From Chryseobacterium sp. G0186 (GTDB lineage: Bacteria > Bacteroidota > Bacteroidia > Flavobacteriales > Weeksellaceae), in NCBI RefSeq assembly GCF_003815675.1, contig NZ_CP033918.1, positions 682,001-746,000 on the forward strand: a stretch of DNA of 64,000 nucleotides, written 5' to 3'. Of the stretch, positions 37,240 to 46,493 are shown in pieces. Made by a program: the position numbers and the translations under genes. Each line of letters begins with the position of its first letter. Within the stretch, counting starts at the first letter, position 1. The notes under the pieces are model-generated. The model made no database searches. It had not been told where the DNA came from and saw nothing but the letters and a program-made list of their open reading frames with translations.

Positions 37240-37264
37240 GAGTGAAAATTTTATCAATATTTTT

Positions 37265-37297
37265 AAAGGACAGTAATTTTCTTACTGTCCTTTTTTA
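37265..37297 (+). terminator. Terminator after the TlpA gene
   Basis: Stem AAAGGACAGTAA/TTACTGTCCTTT with a 5-base loop and a T-run, 25 bases after the stop. Confidence 0.88.
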
Positions 37298-37386
37298 TTT
37301 TATCAGTTCAAAACTTTCATACACATTTAAAAGTTATTGATATACAATACTTAGCAGATTCTCATCATGTTGCATACCTTGGTTTG

Positions 37387-37782
37387 ATGAAAAAGAATTT
37401 CTTCCTCAGACTTGGTTTATCTGGTATTTTACTGATGCATAGCACGATTTCTATTTTCAGTGGCGATGTGAATAGTTTTGGACTCAACTATCTGAATGCA
37501 ATAGGATTTAGTCCGATAGGGCTTTATCTTGCATGGGCGATAAAACTTATCCATCTTATCTCTGTTCCGCTTCTTTGGCTGGATCGTTGCATAAAGCCTG
37601 TAGCCATCTGTAACATGATCATTTTTATTTTTGGAATTTACTATGTTCATTGGCAAAACGGATGGTTTGTGGTAGGTGGGGGAACCAATGGGATAGAGTT
37701 TAACTTCCTGCTCATATTCTGTTTCTTCAATCTGATGTTTCCTGAAATCCGTTTAAAAGAAAAATCAAAAAACAGTTTATAG
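37387..37782 (+). CDS. DoxX-like membrane protein
   Basis: A 131-residue protein with four hydrophobic helices typical of DoxX/DoxD-like proteins: FFLRLGLSGILLMHSTISIF, LYLAWAIKLIHLISVPLLWL, ICNMIIFIFGIYYVHW and FNFLLIFCFFNLMF. The ATG at 37387 is preferred over the TTG just before it. The function of this family is poorly defined; links to quinone or thiosulfate redox are known for some members. A second DoxX gene lies at 44004. Confidence 0.75.
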   Translation: MKKNFFLRLGLSGILLMHSTISIFSGDVNSFGLNYLNAIGFSPIGLYLAWAIKLIHLISVPLLWLDRCIKPVAICNMIIFIFGIYYVHWQNGWFVVGGGTNGIEFNFLLIFCFFNLMFPEIRLKEKSKNSL

Positions 37783-37864
37783 ATACATGGTATGATTTGG
37801 TAGACTTTATATTTTTATATTTGACTGAATCTTATTATTTTGTAAATATTAAACAATCACCAGC

Positions 37865-38938
37865 TTGAAACCAGATAGAAAATCTAAGCTACAGATTCAT
37901 CTGCTTTTTTGGATCTTATATTATATTCTGGAGGTCTATCTTGACTTTTACTGGTCCAGATATCAATTTCCTGATTTTAAATGGCAGGTAAGGCTTCAGA
38001 ATACCCTTATTCTGGAGTTAGGCTATTTGTTGGTTAAAGTTCCTCTGGCTTATCTCTTATTGTTTGTGTATGAAAAAGTACATATCAGAACATTCTTAAA
38101 GTATCTTCTTTGTACGCTGATCGTTGTAATAGCTGTATTGGAACACAGATTTTTAACCCATTACTTTATTTATCCTTACATCTATGGTGTTACGGAGACG
38201 TTGGATGGTAAACAGTCTTCAGGATATATCAATGGCTTAGTAGCTTTTAATTCTTTTATGGACCTTATCTTCATGGTAGGACTGGTTTTTGGCATTGAAA
38301 TTACAAGGCAGAAAAATCTACTGAAAGAACAGATTTCACAATTAAAATCGGAAAAACTGGATCAGGAACTTACCATGCTCAAGGCACAGATTAATCCTCA
38401 TTTTCTCTTCAATACATTGAACAATATTTATGGAATGGCTCTTAAAAAGGCCGATGAAACTCCTGATGCCATTCTACAGCTGTCCAAAGTAATGCGATAC
38501 AATATCTACGAGGCTGCAGAAAAAAATATTTCCATTGAAAAGGATATTGAAAATATCAAGGATTTTATACAAATCCAGAAAATCCGTCATCATCATCTCA
38601 GTGTCAATCTAAATGAGAATATTGATAATCCGGCTCAGGATATTTCACCGCTCATATTGATTCAGTTTGTAGAAAACGCCTTTAAACATGGAGTTTCAGA
38701 AAGTTTAGGAGCGTCATTTATCCATATTAATATTCAACTGATAAATGGAATTCTTACTTATTTCATCGAAAACTCAAAGGAGGGAAGTTCCCAGAAGCAT
38801 TCAACCAAAATAGGATTAAAAAACATACGCAGACAGCTTGAACTTCTCTATCCTAAACATAGCCTTACAGTAGAGGATAAAAGTGACAGATATATTGTAC
38901 AACTTATCATCAATTTCAATGATACACACAGCACCTAA
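37865..38938 (+). CDS. LytS-type sensor histidine kinase
   Basis: The 357-residue protein has four predicted transmembrane helices, then a coiled-coil linker (EQISQLKSEKLDQELTMLKA) and the LytS/YehU phospho-acceptor motif AQINPHFLFNTLNNIYG. An ATPase domain with VENAFKHG and KIGLKNIRRQL follows. The start is TTG 37865; no nearby ATG exists. It overlaps the response regulator gene by about 20 bases, so the two are co-translated. Confidence 0.85.
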   Translation: MKPDRKSKLQIHLLFWILYYILEVYLDFYWSRYQFPDFKWQVRLQNTLILELGYLLVKVPLAYLLLFVYEKVHIRTFLKYLLCTLIVVIAVLEHRFLTHYFIYPYIYGVTETLDGKQSSGYINGLVAFNSFMDLIFMVGLVFGIEITRQKNLLKEQISQLKSEKLDQELTMLKAQINPHFLFNTLNNIYGMALKKADETPDAILQLSKVMRYNIYEAAEKNISIEKDIENIKDFIQIQKIRHHHLSVNLNENIDNPAQDISPLILIQFVENAFKHGVSESLGASFIHINIQLINGILTYFIENSKEGSSQKHSTKIGLKNIRRQLELLYPKHSLTVEDKSDRYIVQLIINFNDTHST

Positions 38939-39620
38939 AAAATACAACTGCATTATTGTAGAAGACGAGCCCATTGCCGCAGAGATTCTCGAAACATTTA
39001 TTTCCAGAGATTCTGAACTGAATCTTGTTGGAAAGTCTGCGGATGCTATCCATGCCAATAATCTTCTGAATATTCATGAAGTGGATCTGATGTTTTTAGA
39101 TCTTCATCTTCCTGTTATAAAAGGTTTTGATTTTTTAAGAAAGCTGAAAAATCCTCCACTGGTCATTGTAACTACAGCCTACCATCAATATGCCGTAGAA
39201 GGCTATGAACTGGATATTGCAGATTATCTGCTGAAACCCATTCCTTATGATCGGTTTACTTCCGCTGTCGGAAAATTCAAATACTTAATGGAAGCAGAAG
39301 ATGCCTTATTGGAAATGGCTGAGCGTGATTATATCTTCATCAGCAGTGGCAAAAAGCAGGTTAAGATTATTTTGCAGGACATTTTTTATATCGAAAGTTT
39401 AAGGGAATATATTAATATTCATACAAAAACCGAAATCTTTACTTTTAAAATGCCCCTCAGTAAAATTGAAGAAAGCCTGAATCCTAAAATGTTTACCCGA
39501 ATTCATAAATCCTATATTATCTCCAAATCCAAGGTGGAAGTAAAATCTGCGGGTATTGTTCAGATTAAGGGGAAAAACCTTCCTATTGGCAGAACTTATA
39601 AACCGTTTATTGATCTTTAA
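38919..39620 (+). CDS. LytTR response regulator
   Basis: The 233-residue regulator has a receiver domain with acceptor Asp61 (LMFLDLHLP) and Lys in YLLKPIPYD, and a C-terminal LytTR DNA-binding domain (FYIESLREYINIHT, then FTRIHKSYIISKSKV). The start at ATG 38919 (MIHTAPKKYNCIIVEDEP) lies inside the end of the kinase gene. It is the partner of the kinase at 37865. Target genes cannot be told. Confidence 0.88.
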   Translation: MIHTAPKKYNCIIVEDEPIAAEILETFISRDSELNLVGKSADAIHANNLLNIHEVDLMFLDLHLPVIKGFDFLRKLKNPPLVIVTTAYHQYAVEGYELDIADYLLKPIPYDRFTSAVGKFKYLMEAEDALLEMAERDYIFISSGKKQVKIILQDIFYIESLREYINIHTKTEIFTFKMPLSKIEESLNPKMFTRIHKSYIISKSKVEVKSAGIVQIKGKNLPIGRTYKPFIDL

Positions 39621-39831
39621 GATCTCTCTCTTTACTGATTATAGACCACAGTTTTACATTGATAGATTATTTTTCGATAGCTGTATCAATTTTCCCAAAT
39701 TTGAAATATCATCTTAAACACTTCAGAAACAGAGATCTTGTAGAAACATTTTATAGTAGGGTTTTCTACAATGAGACGAAACGATAATAATATAATGCGG
39801 TTGGTTTATTATTCCAATGTTGAATAATGTT

Positions 39832-39866
39832 TTGGCTTAAATCAATATTGATTTAAGCCAATTTTT
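39832..39866 (+). terminator. 30-base perfect palindrome acting as terminator
   Basis: Arms TTGGCTTAAATCAAT and its exact complement run from 39832 to 39861 and are followed by TTTTTAT. It lies 211 bases after the LytTR gene, between convergent genes. A perfect palindrome could also bind protein, but the T-run favours termination. Confidence 0.75.
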
Positions 39867-39886
39867 ATAGCAAGTATATTTTTAGT

Positions 39887-40204
39887 TTAAAAAAGCTTGA
39901 GTCCAACGATTCCAACGACAATCAATAATGCAGACAAAAGTCTTAAAATACTTGCAGAGTCCTGAAAAAATAGGATTCCTACCACCAAAGTTCCTACTGC
40001 ACCTATTCCTGTCCAGACTGCATAGGCTGTTCCAATAGGAATACTTTTCTGAGCATACCAGAGAAATCCGCCGCTTACCGTCATACATAATATCGAAAAT
40101 ATGATCCAGTTCCACTTACCATTTTCAGATTGCTGAGAGAGTTTAAGGCCCAATGGCCATCCGATTTCAAAAATTCCTGCAATGATTAATGCAATCCAGT
40201 TCAT
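39887..40204 (-). CDS. SMR transporter, Gdx/SugE guanidinium-exporter type
   Basis: A 105-residue protein of four transmembrane helices. The opening MNWIALIIAGIFEIGWPLGL has the essential Glu13 and Trp16 of Gdx. Ser44, Tyr61 and Trp64 fit the Gdx signature shifted by two residues, which separates it from QacE/EmrE-type drug pumps. It probably exchanges guanidinium for protons as a dual-topology dimer. The start at 40204 is preferred over an upstream Met at 40255 that is not family-like. I see no guanidine riboswitch upstream. Confidence 0.8.
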   Translation of the reverse strand: MNWIALIIAGIFEIGWPLGLKLSQQSENGKWNWIIFSILCMTVSGGFLWYAQKSIPIGTAYAVWTGIGAVGTLVVGILFFQDSASILRLLSALLIVVGIVGLKLF

Positions 40205-40309
40205 ATTATTTATTTTAATGATATTCAGAATGAAAATCCAGTGTATTAAGAACATCGTTCCGTTTACAATGATTCTTTACAATAGAATAATTCAACAATA
40301 TTACTGTTG

Positions 40310-40317
40310 CAAAATTA
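40310..40317 (-). promoter_or_regulatory. -7 box of the SMR gene
   Basis: The minus strand reads TAATTTTG at 40317-40310. The implied leader is about 100 nt and holds a short hairpin (CAACA/TTGTTG). No known riboswitch pattern was recognised. Confidence 0.45.
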
Positions 40318-40496
40318 CCATTACCTATTCATGTTCAGTAGGGTAAATCACGTGACACGGCAAAAAACACGGGTGAAACGTAATATACATCCTGTGAAAC
40401 GGTAAGCATTTTGAGATCAAAATCGGGGGTTGAATATCCCTGAATATTAATACCTTTAAGCATTAAAAAAATAAGTGCAGACCAATTCTATTTAAT

Positions 40497-41000
40497 ATGT
40501 TAACAGATATCATTAGCACCCATCTTAAGGTTATTTTTTGTGGAATTAACCCCGGTTTAAAATCATCAAACGATGGTCATCATTTTTCAGGAAAAAGCAA
40601 TCGTTTTTGGAAAGTCCTTCATCTTTCAGGCTTTACTCCTTATGAAATTGAAGCGGTGAATGATACTTCAATTCTGGATTTTGGATATGGATTAACAACT
40701 GCTGTGGCAAGAGCAACTTCCCGTGCTGACGAGCTTTCAAAGGAAGAATTTGAGGGTGCCCTTGAAGGTTTTACAAATAAAATGACAGAATTTCAACCTC
40801 AATATATTGTTTTTCTTGGGAAAGCTGCTTACAAGGCTTTTTCTAAAAAGAAAGAAATCCAATGGGGACAACAGCCAGAGGATTTTTGTAGGGCTAAGGT
40901 ATGGGTTCTTCCCAATACCAGTGGTTTAAATCGTGGATTTTCTCTTGATCATCTTGTGTCTTATTACAAAGCGCTTTACCAAACACTTCACGAATCGTGA
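40497..41000 (+). CDS. mug: G/U mismatch-specific DNA glycosylase
   Basis: Base-excision repair enzyme that removes uracil and ethenocytosine opposite guanine. The 167-residue protein has FCGINPGLKSSNDGHHFSG, the Mug/TDG catalytic motif GINPG with the following NRFWKVL, and NTSGLNRGFS near the end, matching the NPSG-type DNA-wedge loop. It is convergent with the alkyladenine glycosylase, three bases apart. Confidence 0.9.
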   Translation: MLTDIISTHLKVIFCGINPGLKSSNDGHHFSGKSNRFWKVLHLSGFTPYEIEAVNDTSILDFGYGLTTAVARATSRADELSKEEFEGALEGFTNKMTEFQPQYIVFLGKAAYKAFSKKKEIQWGQQPEDFCRAKVWVLPNTSGLNRGFSLDHLVSYYKALYQTLHES

Positions 41001-41003
41001 TAT

Positions 41004-41609
41004 TTATATTGTATTGGGTTTACTCACATATTTATTTCCTTTCACAAAAAAGCGCCAGGGTAACAGGGCATCTTCCTGTGCATAAGCAACGCCTATACGG
41101 GGACCGGCTTTTATTTCATCCGGAGTATAGTGAATATGATGATCCTCAACCCAGATTTCAGTTCCTGCCAGATCTTTTTTATTAAAAGAGCGGTCAATTC
41201 CCAAGGCCTTAGCTGCAGATCCGGGACCTGAAGAAATAGCAGCCCTGGAAGCAGGCATCTTTCTCCTTAATTCCATAAATTCCATACCAATCAAGGGTTC
41301 TATAGCCCTGATCAGTACAGCATGGGGATCATTTTCCACAGAGGTTACAATATTAAAGAGGTGATGAATTCCATAGCATAAATAGACATAGGAAATTCCG
41401 CCATGGCTATACAATGTTTCAGTTCTTTCTGTTCTCCGTCCTCCATAGGCATGGGAAGCTTTATCCTGTACCCCGAAATAAGCCTCTGTTTCTACAATAA
41501 TTCCGGCCGTTATATGTCCGTCAATCTCTGTAAACAGAACTTTGCCCAAAAGATCTTTTGCCAGAAAAAGAACATCCTGATTCAAATAATAGGAGAGTGG
41601 TAGTTTCAA
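41004..41609 (-). CDS. DNA-3-methyladenine glycosylase, MPG/AAG type
   Basis: Excises alkylated and deaminated purines. The 201-residue protein has LAKDLLGKVLFTEIDG, the catalytic VETEAYFGVQDKASHAYGG (with Glu and His), and the DNA-intercalating Tyr segment YVYLCYGIHHLFNIVT. ISSGPGSAAKALGIDRSFN and WVEDH follow as in the family. It is tail to tail with mug, so two base-excision glycosylases lie side by side. Confidence 0.92.
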   Translation of the reverse strand: MKLPLSYYLNQDVLFLAKDLLGKVLFTEIDGHITAGIIVETEAYFGVQDKASHAYGGRRTERTETLYSHGGISYVYLCYGIHHLFNIVTSVENDPHAVLIRAIEPLIGMEFMELRRKMPASRAAISSGPGSAAKALGIDRSFNKKDLAGTEIWVEDHHIHYTPDEIKAGPRIGVAYAQEDALLPWRFFVKGNKYVSKPNTI

Positions 41610-41815
41610 ATGAACAATTTTTAAGAATATTGACCCAAAATTAATGATAATAATATGATTTCATAGTAAAGAATTTAAAACCAAACAGTTGCTTATCTAT
41701 TTTTTATATCAAAACCTTGTTATACCAACCTATCAACTAGAATGGAGAGAAATTCCTTACTGTTTCCCGTTTTTTTCACCTTTTCTTTTTTTATATATTT
41801 GAAAAATTTAAAACT

Positions 41816-42421
41816 ATGAAAAAACTCTTAATTACAGGCCTATTGCTTTATGCAACAGCAGCATGGTCCCAGGTGAAATATGATACTTATTCTTTAGATT
41901 ATTGGACGAAACAAAAAGACTTTAAAATTGAAGTTTCAGGAGCCAATCATATGCTTGAAAAAGTCTGGATAGAATCTTCTTCATTAGACTCTACCTCTAA
42001 AGAAGGCTATATCATAGTCGATGGAAAAAAAGTTGAAGACTTTATTTCATTTATGAATTTTGCAAAATCGAAGTATGATGAGTGGTCGAAAACAGCCAAG
42101 GATAATAAGGTTGAAGAGCTTTCAAAGTCAATAGAACCTGAAAATAAAATCACAACTTCCACAGCATTTTCTTATGGGAAATGGCAATTTGCCTATGGAG
42201 TTAGATTAAATCCTAAATTTATCTTGGATAAAAAAGGGGCTAATTTGGTTATCAGTACCGGACAACTTCAATCCAGTTCAAACAAATTTATTAAAAATGA
42301 CGGATTGGTCTTAGTATTTAGTTCAAGTAAAGAGATACAGGATTTTATTGATAAGTTCAATATTCAAAAAATGATTGATGTTCTGAATAAAAAAGATCAA
42401 AAAGAAGATTTATTTAAATAA
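41816..42421 (+). CDS. Exported protein of unknown function
   Basis: A 201-residue protein with a signal peptide (MKKLLITGLLLYATAAWSQ). The mature part is charged and mixed alpha/beta with no motif I recognise. No Cys or sorting domain is visible, so it is probably periplasmic. It is a single gene ended by a strong bidirectional terminator. Confidence 0.6.
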   Translation: MKKLLITGLLLYATAAWSQVKYDTYSLDYWTKQKDFKIEVSGANHMLEKVWIESSSLDSTSKEGYIIVDGKKVEDFISFMNFAKSKYDEWSKTAKDNKVEELSKSIEPENKITTSTAFSYGKWQFAYGVRLNPKFILDKKGANLVISTGQLQSSSNKFIKNDGLVLVFSSSKEIQDFIDKFNIQKMIDVLNKKDQKEDLFK

Positions 42422-42435
42422 TAATACTTAATAAA

Positions 42436-42474
42436 ATCAAAAGCCTCACATAAATAGTGAGGCTTTTGATTTTT
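42436..42474. terminator. Bidirectional terminator
   Basis: Perfect stem ATCAAAAGCCTCAC/GTGAGGCTTTTGAT with a 7-base loop, with T-runs in both directions, between the convergent genes at 41816 and 42501. Confidence 0.9.
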
Positions 42475-42500
42475 CCTGCAGGAAAGTATTTTTATTATGC

Positions 42501-43889
42501 TCAATGCTCTGCTCTGTAGTTTTCAATTTCTTCAGTCGTTTTTATTAATCCGTTCCCCAACAGCCTGTAGCTGTCATCAGTAATCAGGAAATCGTCTTCT
42601 ACACGTATTCCTCCGAAATTTCGGTATTCATTCACTTTATCATAGTTAATGAAATCTGCATTTTTATTTTCAGACTGCCAGATATCAATCAGTTCAGGGA
42701 TCATATAAATACCAGGTTCTACAGTGACTACAAATCCGGATTCCAGGGCTTTTCCTAAACGTAAAGATTTAAGTCCGAATGTTTGGGTGTCTTTTGGTTC
42801 TTCTTCAGTATACCCAATATATTGCTCTCCAAGATCCTCCATGTCATGCACATCAAGCCCCATCATATGCCCTAATCCGCATTGGAAGAATAGGGTATGG
42901 GCATGGTTTTTCACGGCTTCTTCAGGATTTCCTTTCATAAGTCCAAGGTCAATAAGCCCTTCTACCAGATATTGAGAGGCCTTCAGGTGAATATCCTTAA
43001 ACCGAACTCCAGGCTTCAGAAGACGTTGTGCATTATTAAAAGCATTCAGAACCACATCATACATTTCCTTTTGCTTTGTACTGAAAGTCTTGCTTACAGG
43101 AAATGTTCTGGTTAAATCTCCCGCATATCCCATGGCTGTTTCAGCTCCGGAATCATTAAGGAAAAGATCTCCATCTTTCAGAGTATTCAGACGGTAATGG
43201 TTGTGAAGGATGCCTCCATTTATGGTAACAATTGGCGGATAAGACATCTGGCACTCTTGATTCGCTGCAAAATATTGAATCGCATTGGCTACTTCATATT
43301 CTTTAACACCCGGTTTTGCCACACGCATTGCCAGTAAATGCATTTCATTGGACACATTCACCGCTTGCTCTATCTGTACTATTTCCTGAGCTTCCTTTAC
43401 AGACCTTTGCTTCACAATGGCTTTAATCATCTCCGCAGAAGGCTGTAATTCTGCTATTTTAATCCCAAGAAGATCGGCAAGTAAAATTTTATTTGAAGAC
43501 TGGTAAGGTGGAAGATAATGTACTTTTCTGCCTGCTGCCTGTGCTTTCAACAGATATTGTGAAAGTTCCGCATAAGGTAAAGTTTCCTCTACACCGGATT
43601 TCAGGCATTTTTCTTTTAACGTTTCCTGTCTTCCCATCCATACGATGTCATCAATGCTCAGTTCATCTCCAAAAACAATCTTTTTATTTTCATCAATATC
43701 AATAATCGCTGCAATCCTGGGCTCCTGAATTCCCCAATAGTACAAATAAGTACTGTCCTGTCGGAAATAATAAGGATTATGTTCAAAATTTACAGGATTT
43801 TCTATATTTCCTAAAAATAATAAAATTCCATTAGTCACATTGCTTTGTAATATGGCTCTTCTGTCTTGATAGGTCTGTGCTGAAAACAT
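42501..43889 (-). CDS. Xaa-Pro aminopeptidase (aminopeptidase P)
   Basis: Metallopeptidase of the M24B family that removes N-terminal residues before proline. The 462-residue protein has an N-terminal creatinase-like domain and a pita-bread catalytic domain. The metal ligands are visible as Asp in LNDSGAE, Asp in GYAGDLTRTFP, His in QCGLGHMMGLDVHD, Glu in VEPGIYMIP and Glu in GIRVEDDFLIT. It is cytoplasmic and a single gene. Confidence 0.92.
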   Translation of the reverse strand: MFSAQTYQDRRAILQSNVTNGILLFLGNIENPVNFEHNPYYFRQDSTYLYYWGIQEPRIAAIIDIDENKKIVFGDELSIDDIVWMGRQETLKEKCLKSGVEETLPYAELSQYLLKAQAAGRKVHYLPPYQSSNKILLADLLGIKIAELQPSAEMIKAIVKQRSVKEAQEIVQIEQAVNVSNEMHLLAMRVAKPGVKEYEVANAIQYFAANQECQMSYPPIVTINGGILHNHYRLNTLKDGDLFLNDSGAETAMGYAGDLTRTFPVSKTFSTKQKEMYDVVLNAFNNAQRLLKPGVRFKDIHLKASQYLVEGLIDLGLMKGNPEEAVKNHAHTLFFQCGLGHMMGLDVHDMEDLGEQYIGYTEEEPKDTQTFGLKSLRLGKALESGFVVTVEPGIYMIPELIDIWQSENKNADFINYDKVNEYRNFGGIRVEDDFLITDDSYRLLGNGLIKTTEEIENYRAEH

Positions 43890-44003
43890 ATATTATGAAT
43901 ACTTTTTATTTTAAGAGCTTAAAGTTACGATTTTGTACTGTTTATCATCCTTCATTTATTGAAATTAAACAGGAATTATATCGAGAATGCTGAGAAAGTC
44001 ATT

Positions 44004-44402
44004 TTACAACTTTCTATCCATAGAAAAAGCATTATCATCCATTCTGCTCATTAAAACATAAAACAATCCTGCATAGATCATCTGAATTCCCATGGCTTCC
44101 CAATTCTCAACCGTACTGCTTCCAAATAACAGTAGAATAATCAATGAAGCTCCAGCTATAGTGGCAATTTTTGTTTTAAAACCTATCATCAGCAACAGCC
44201 CGATAATGAATTCCAAAAAGGGTAGTATAATGCTGAATGTATGTACAAATAGTTGGGGAAGCCAGGTCTTTTCAAAACTTTTTGCCATTCCGTCTGCAAA
44301 ATCATGAAGCTTGATTAATCTAACCAAACCATGTCCGAAAAAATTGATTCCCATAGATACACGAAGAAAAAAATAGGATGCATTTCTATTCATAATCATC
44401 AT
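44004..44402 (-). CDS. DoxX-family membrane protein
   Basis: A 132-residue protein with four hydrophobic helices. RVSMGINFFGHGLVRLI and FLEFIIGLLLMIGFKTKIATIAGA are typical DoxX segments. It lies 17 bases downstream of the deacetylase gene on the same strand, so they share an operon. The function is not defined for this branch. ATG at 44402, 44399 and 44393 are all possible starts. Confidence 0.78.
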   Translation of the reverse strand: MMIMNRNASYFFLRVSMGINFFGHGLVRLIKLHDFADGMAKSFEKTWLPQLFVHTFSIILPFLEFIIGLLLMIGFKTKIATIAGASLIILLLFGSSTVENWEAMGIQMIYAGLFYVLMSRMDDNAFSMDRKL

Positions 44403-44419
44403 TTTTATGGATATTTATT

Positions 44420-45403
44420 TTAATTGTTATACTTCGCTTCACTGTTATCTATTGGAGTATTGGGGTCATTCATTACCATTTTGGCAATGTCATCTTTTCT
44501 CATAAAGACTACTCCTTGTTTTTCTCTGGTATATTGAATAAACTCTTCCATGGCATGAACCATGGCAGGGGTTCCGCCAATTCTGTCATGAAAACTAATG
44601 CTCATCATTCTTCTTTTAGTAGCACCCTCTTCATAAAGCCTGTCAAACTCAAACTTCAACTGCGCCAGAAACTGATCCGGGCTCCAGTGTTTTCCTTCAA
44701 TGTTGACAATATCATTATTACGGAGGGTGTAAGGAATGACTACGAAATTTTTGCCTTTTACTTTTGTAATGAAAGGTTCATCATGGCTCAGGTCATCAAT
44801 ATGATAAAGAAACCCTAGTTCCTGTAGTACTTTAAGCGTATTTGGGCTTCTTCTCAGCCAGTTGCAGTTGTAACCTACAGCCTTTTGTCCTGTAATTTTA
44901 GCCACCGCATCTACACCCTCTTTCACAAAGCGCAGTTCATCATTATAGTTTTTATTCCACTGATTATCCCATGCAATCCCATGAGCAGCTATTTCGTGCC
45001 CGTCGTTTGCAATAGCTCTTGCAATTTCAGGATATTTCTCTGCAGCCGTTCCTACAACATGAGAGGTTACTTTAATATCATATTTCTTCCACAGATCCAG
45101 CATACGGTAAATTCCCTCATTTCCGCCATAGCGATACCAGCTTTCTGCCGGAAGATCAGGTTGTCCCTTAGGTAGCGGCGTATTGCTAAATGGGCTTTCT
45201 GCTCCCTCAGGCTGCCCACCCGTTTCAAACTGCATGGATACTGAAATTACCAATTGGGCACCATTAGGCCAGTATTTCCCTTTGGTAACTGATTTTTCCT
45301 TTTCCTGCACGTGGCTATTTTTAATTCTTTCATTAGCCTTAACGCAAGAAACCAATAACACTGCTGAAGCAAGCGCCAGCACAGATTGTCTTATATATTT
45401 CAT
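44420..45403 (-). CDS. Polysaccharide deacetylase-family lipoprotein, PuuE-like
   Basis: The 327-residue protein has a lipoprotein signal with lipobox LVSC (17-20). The domain shows VISVSMQFETGGQPEG and HEIAAHGIAWDNQW, the version used by PuuE/allantoinase-like and HpPgdA-like enzymes, with HGxxW in place of the usual HxxxH. SFHDRIGGTPAMV gives a further His-Asp pair near the C-terminus. Substrate and metal are unknown; cell-envelope sugar is likely because it is exported. It is divergent from the AraC gene. Confidence 0.75.
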   Translation of the reverse strand: MKYIRQSVLALASAVLLVSCVKANERIKNSHVQEKEKSVTKGKYWPNGAQLVISVSMQFETGGQPEGAESPFSNTPLPKGQPDLPAESWYRYGGNEGIYRMLDLWKKYDIKVTSHVVGTAAEKYPEIARAIANDGHEIAAHGIAWDNQWNKNYNDELRFVKEGVDAVAKITGQKAVGYNCNWLRRSPNTLKVLQELGFLYHIDDLSHDEPFITKVKGKNFVVIPYTLRNNDIVNIEGKHWSPDQFLAQLKFEFDRLYEEGATKRRMMSISFHDRIGGTPAMVHAMEEFIQYTREKQGVVFMRKDDIAKMVMNDPNTPIDNSEAKYNN

Positions 45404-45468
45404 TTTGAATGTATTGATATGGCAAAATTGACGCTTAATGAAAAATATTTACTTGTAAAAATTAATGC

Positions 45469-45476
45469 TAAATTTG
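45469..45476 (+). promoter_or_regulatory. -7 box of the AraC gene
   Basis: TAAATTTG lies 17 bases before the ATG at 45494, which supports that start over the in-frame codons at 45386 and 45419. Confidence 0.5.
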
Positions 45477-45493
45477 TAAAAATCCATTCTTCT

Positions 45494-46348
45494 ATGAAAA
45501 GAATCGTAAATTTCAACTCTTTCAATGTTTTCAAGGTTGAAAAGGAAATATGGGATATTGAATACCACAACCATAATTTCTATGAACTGATTATTATTGA
45601 AAGCGGTAAAGGATCTCACCATCTGAATAACGTTATATTTCCTTACCAAAAAGGGGATGTTTTTCTCCTTCGTCCAAGTGATGCCCATGAATTTACCATT
45701 AAAAGCAAAACCAGATTTATCTATATAAAATTTACTGAAGAATATATTTTGGAAACCTTATTGATCAACAAAAAGAATGAATTGAAAAAAGTGATTCAGC
45801 TTCTGATGGAAGATCGGTCTTTGGTATACGAATCAGGGATCAAAAATAAAACAGACAGGATATACTTGCTTCAGCTCTCCAACATTCTTCTGCATGAGTT
45901 CAGCCATAAAAATAGATATCATAAAGAAATTACAGCAGACCTTTTTTCAGGAATTCTGACCATTCTGATCCGAAATACCATGAATAATGCTACAAATAAA
46001 AAATGGATTTCACAAAACCTAAGCAGAATTGACAGAATATTGTATTACATCAATGTCAACATTCTGGATCCGGATAAGATGAAAATTGAAAATCTGGCAA
46101 AGGAGTTTCTCCTTTCTCCCAACTACATCAGTATCTACATCAAAAAACAGACAGGGTTTTCCATACAACAACACATCATGCAGTACAGAGTGAAAACCGC
46201 AGAGAAACTGTTATTACAAAGCAGTTATAATATCAATGAAATTGCTGATAAACTGGGCTTTAATGATACAAGCCATTTCAACAAAATATTTAAAGCCTAT
46301 AAAAACCAATCCCCTTCTGCTTTTAAAAAGGCAAATAAATCTGTATAA
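45494..46348 (+). CDS. AraC-family transcriptional regulator
   Basis: From ATG 45494 (MKRIVNFNSFNVFKVEKE) the protein has 284 residues: an N-terminal cupin sensor (YHNHNFYELIIIESGKGSHH, PYQKGDVFLLRP) and a C-terminal double helix-turn-helix (IENLAKEFLLSPNYISIYIK, then INEIADKLGFNDTSHFNKIF and SPSAFKK). It is divergent from the deacetylase-DoxX pair and probably regulates them (inference). Confidence 0.85.
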   Translation: MKRIVNFNSFNVFKVEKEIWDIEYHNHNFYELIIIESGKGSHHLNNVIFPYQKGDVFLLRPSDAHEFTIKSKTRFIYIKFTEEYILETLLINKKNELKKVIQLLMEDRSLVYESGIKNKTDRIYLLQLSNILLHEFSHKNRYHKEITADLFSGILTILIRNTMNNATNKKWISQNLSRIDRILYYINVNILDPDKMKIENLAKEFLLSPNYISIYIKKQTGFSIQQHIMQYRVKTAEKLLLQSSYNINEIADKLGFNDTSHFNKIFKAYKNQSPSAFKKANKSV

Positions 46349-46493
46349 GAACTTTACAATTAAAGATCGTAATTCCTTTCATTTAAAGGAGTCTAGAATA
46401 AGTTCTCTTATTTTCCATTGATAAAACTGAAAATATTTACCGCTCTACAAAACATTTCGTTAATCAGATAATTTGTTATAACTTGCGTACATT

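Noticed and set aside
40205..40496. Guanidine-I riboswitch before the Gdx-like gene
   Set aside because: No recognisable ykkC-type core sequence in either orientation; only a short hairpin is seen.
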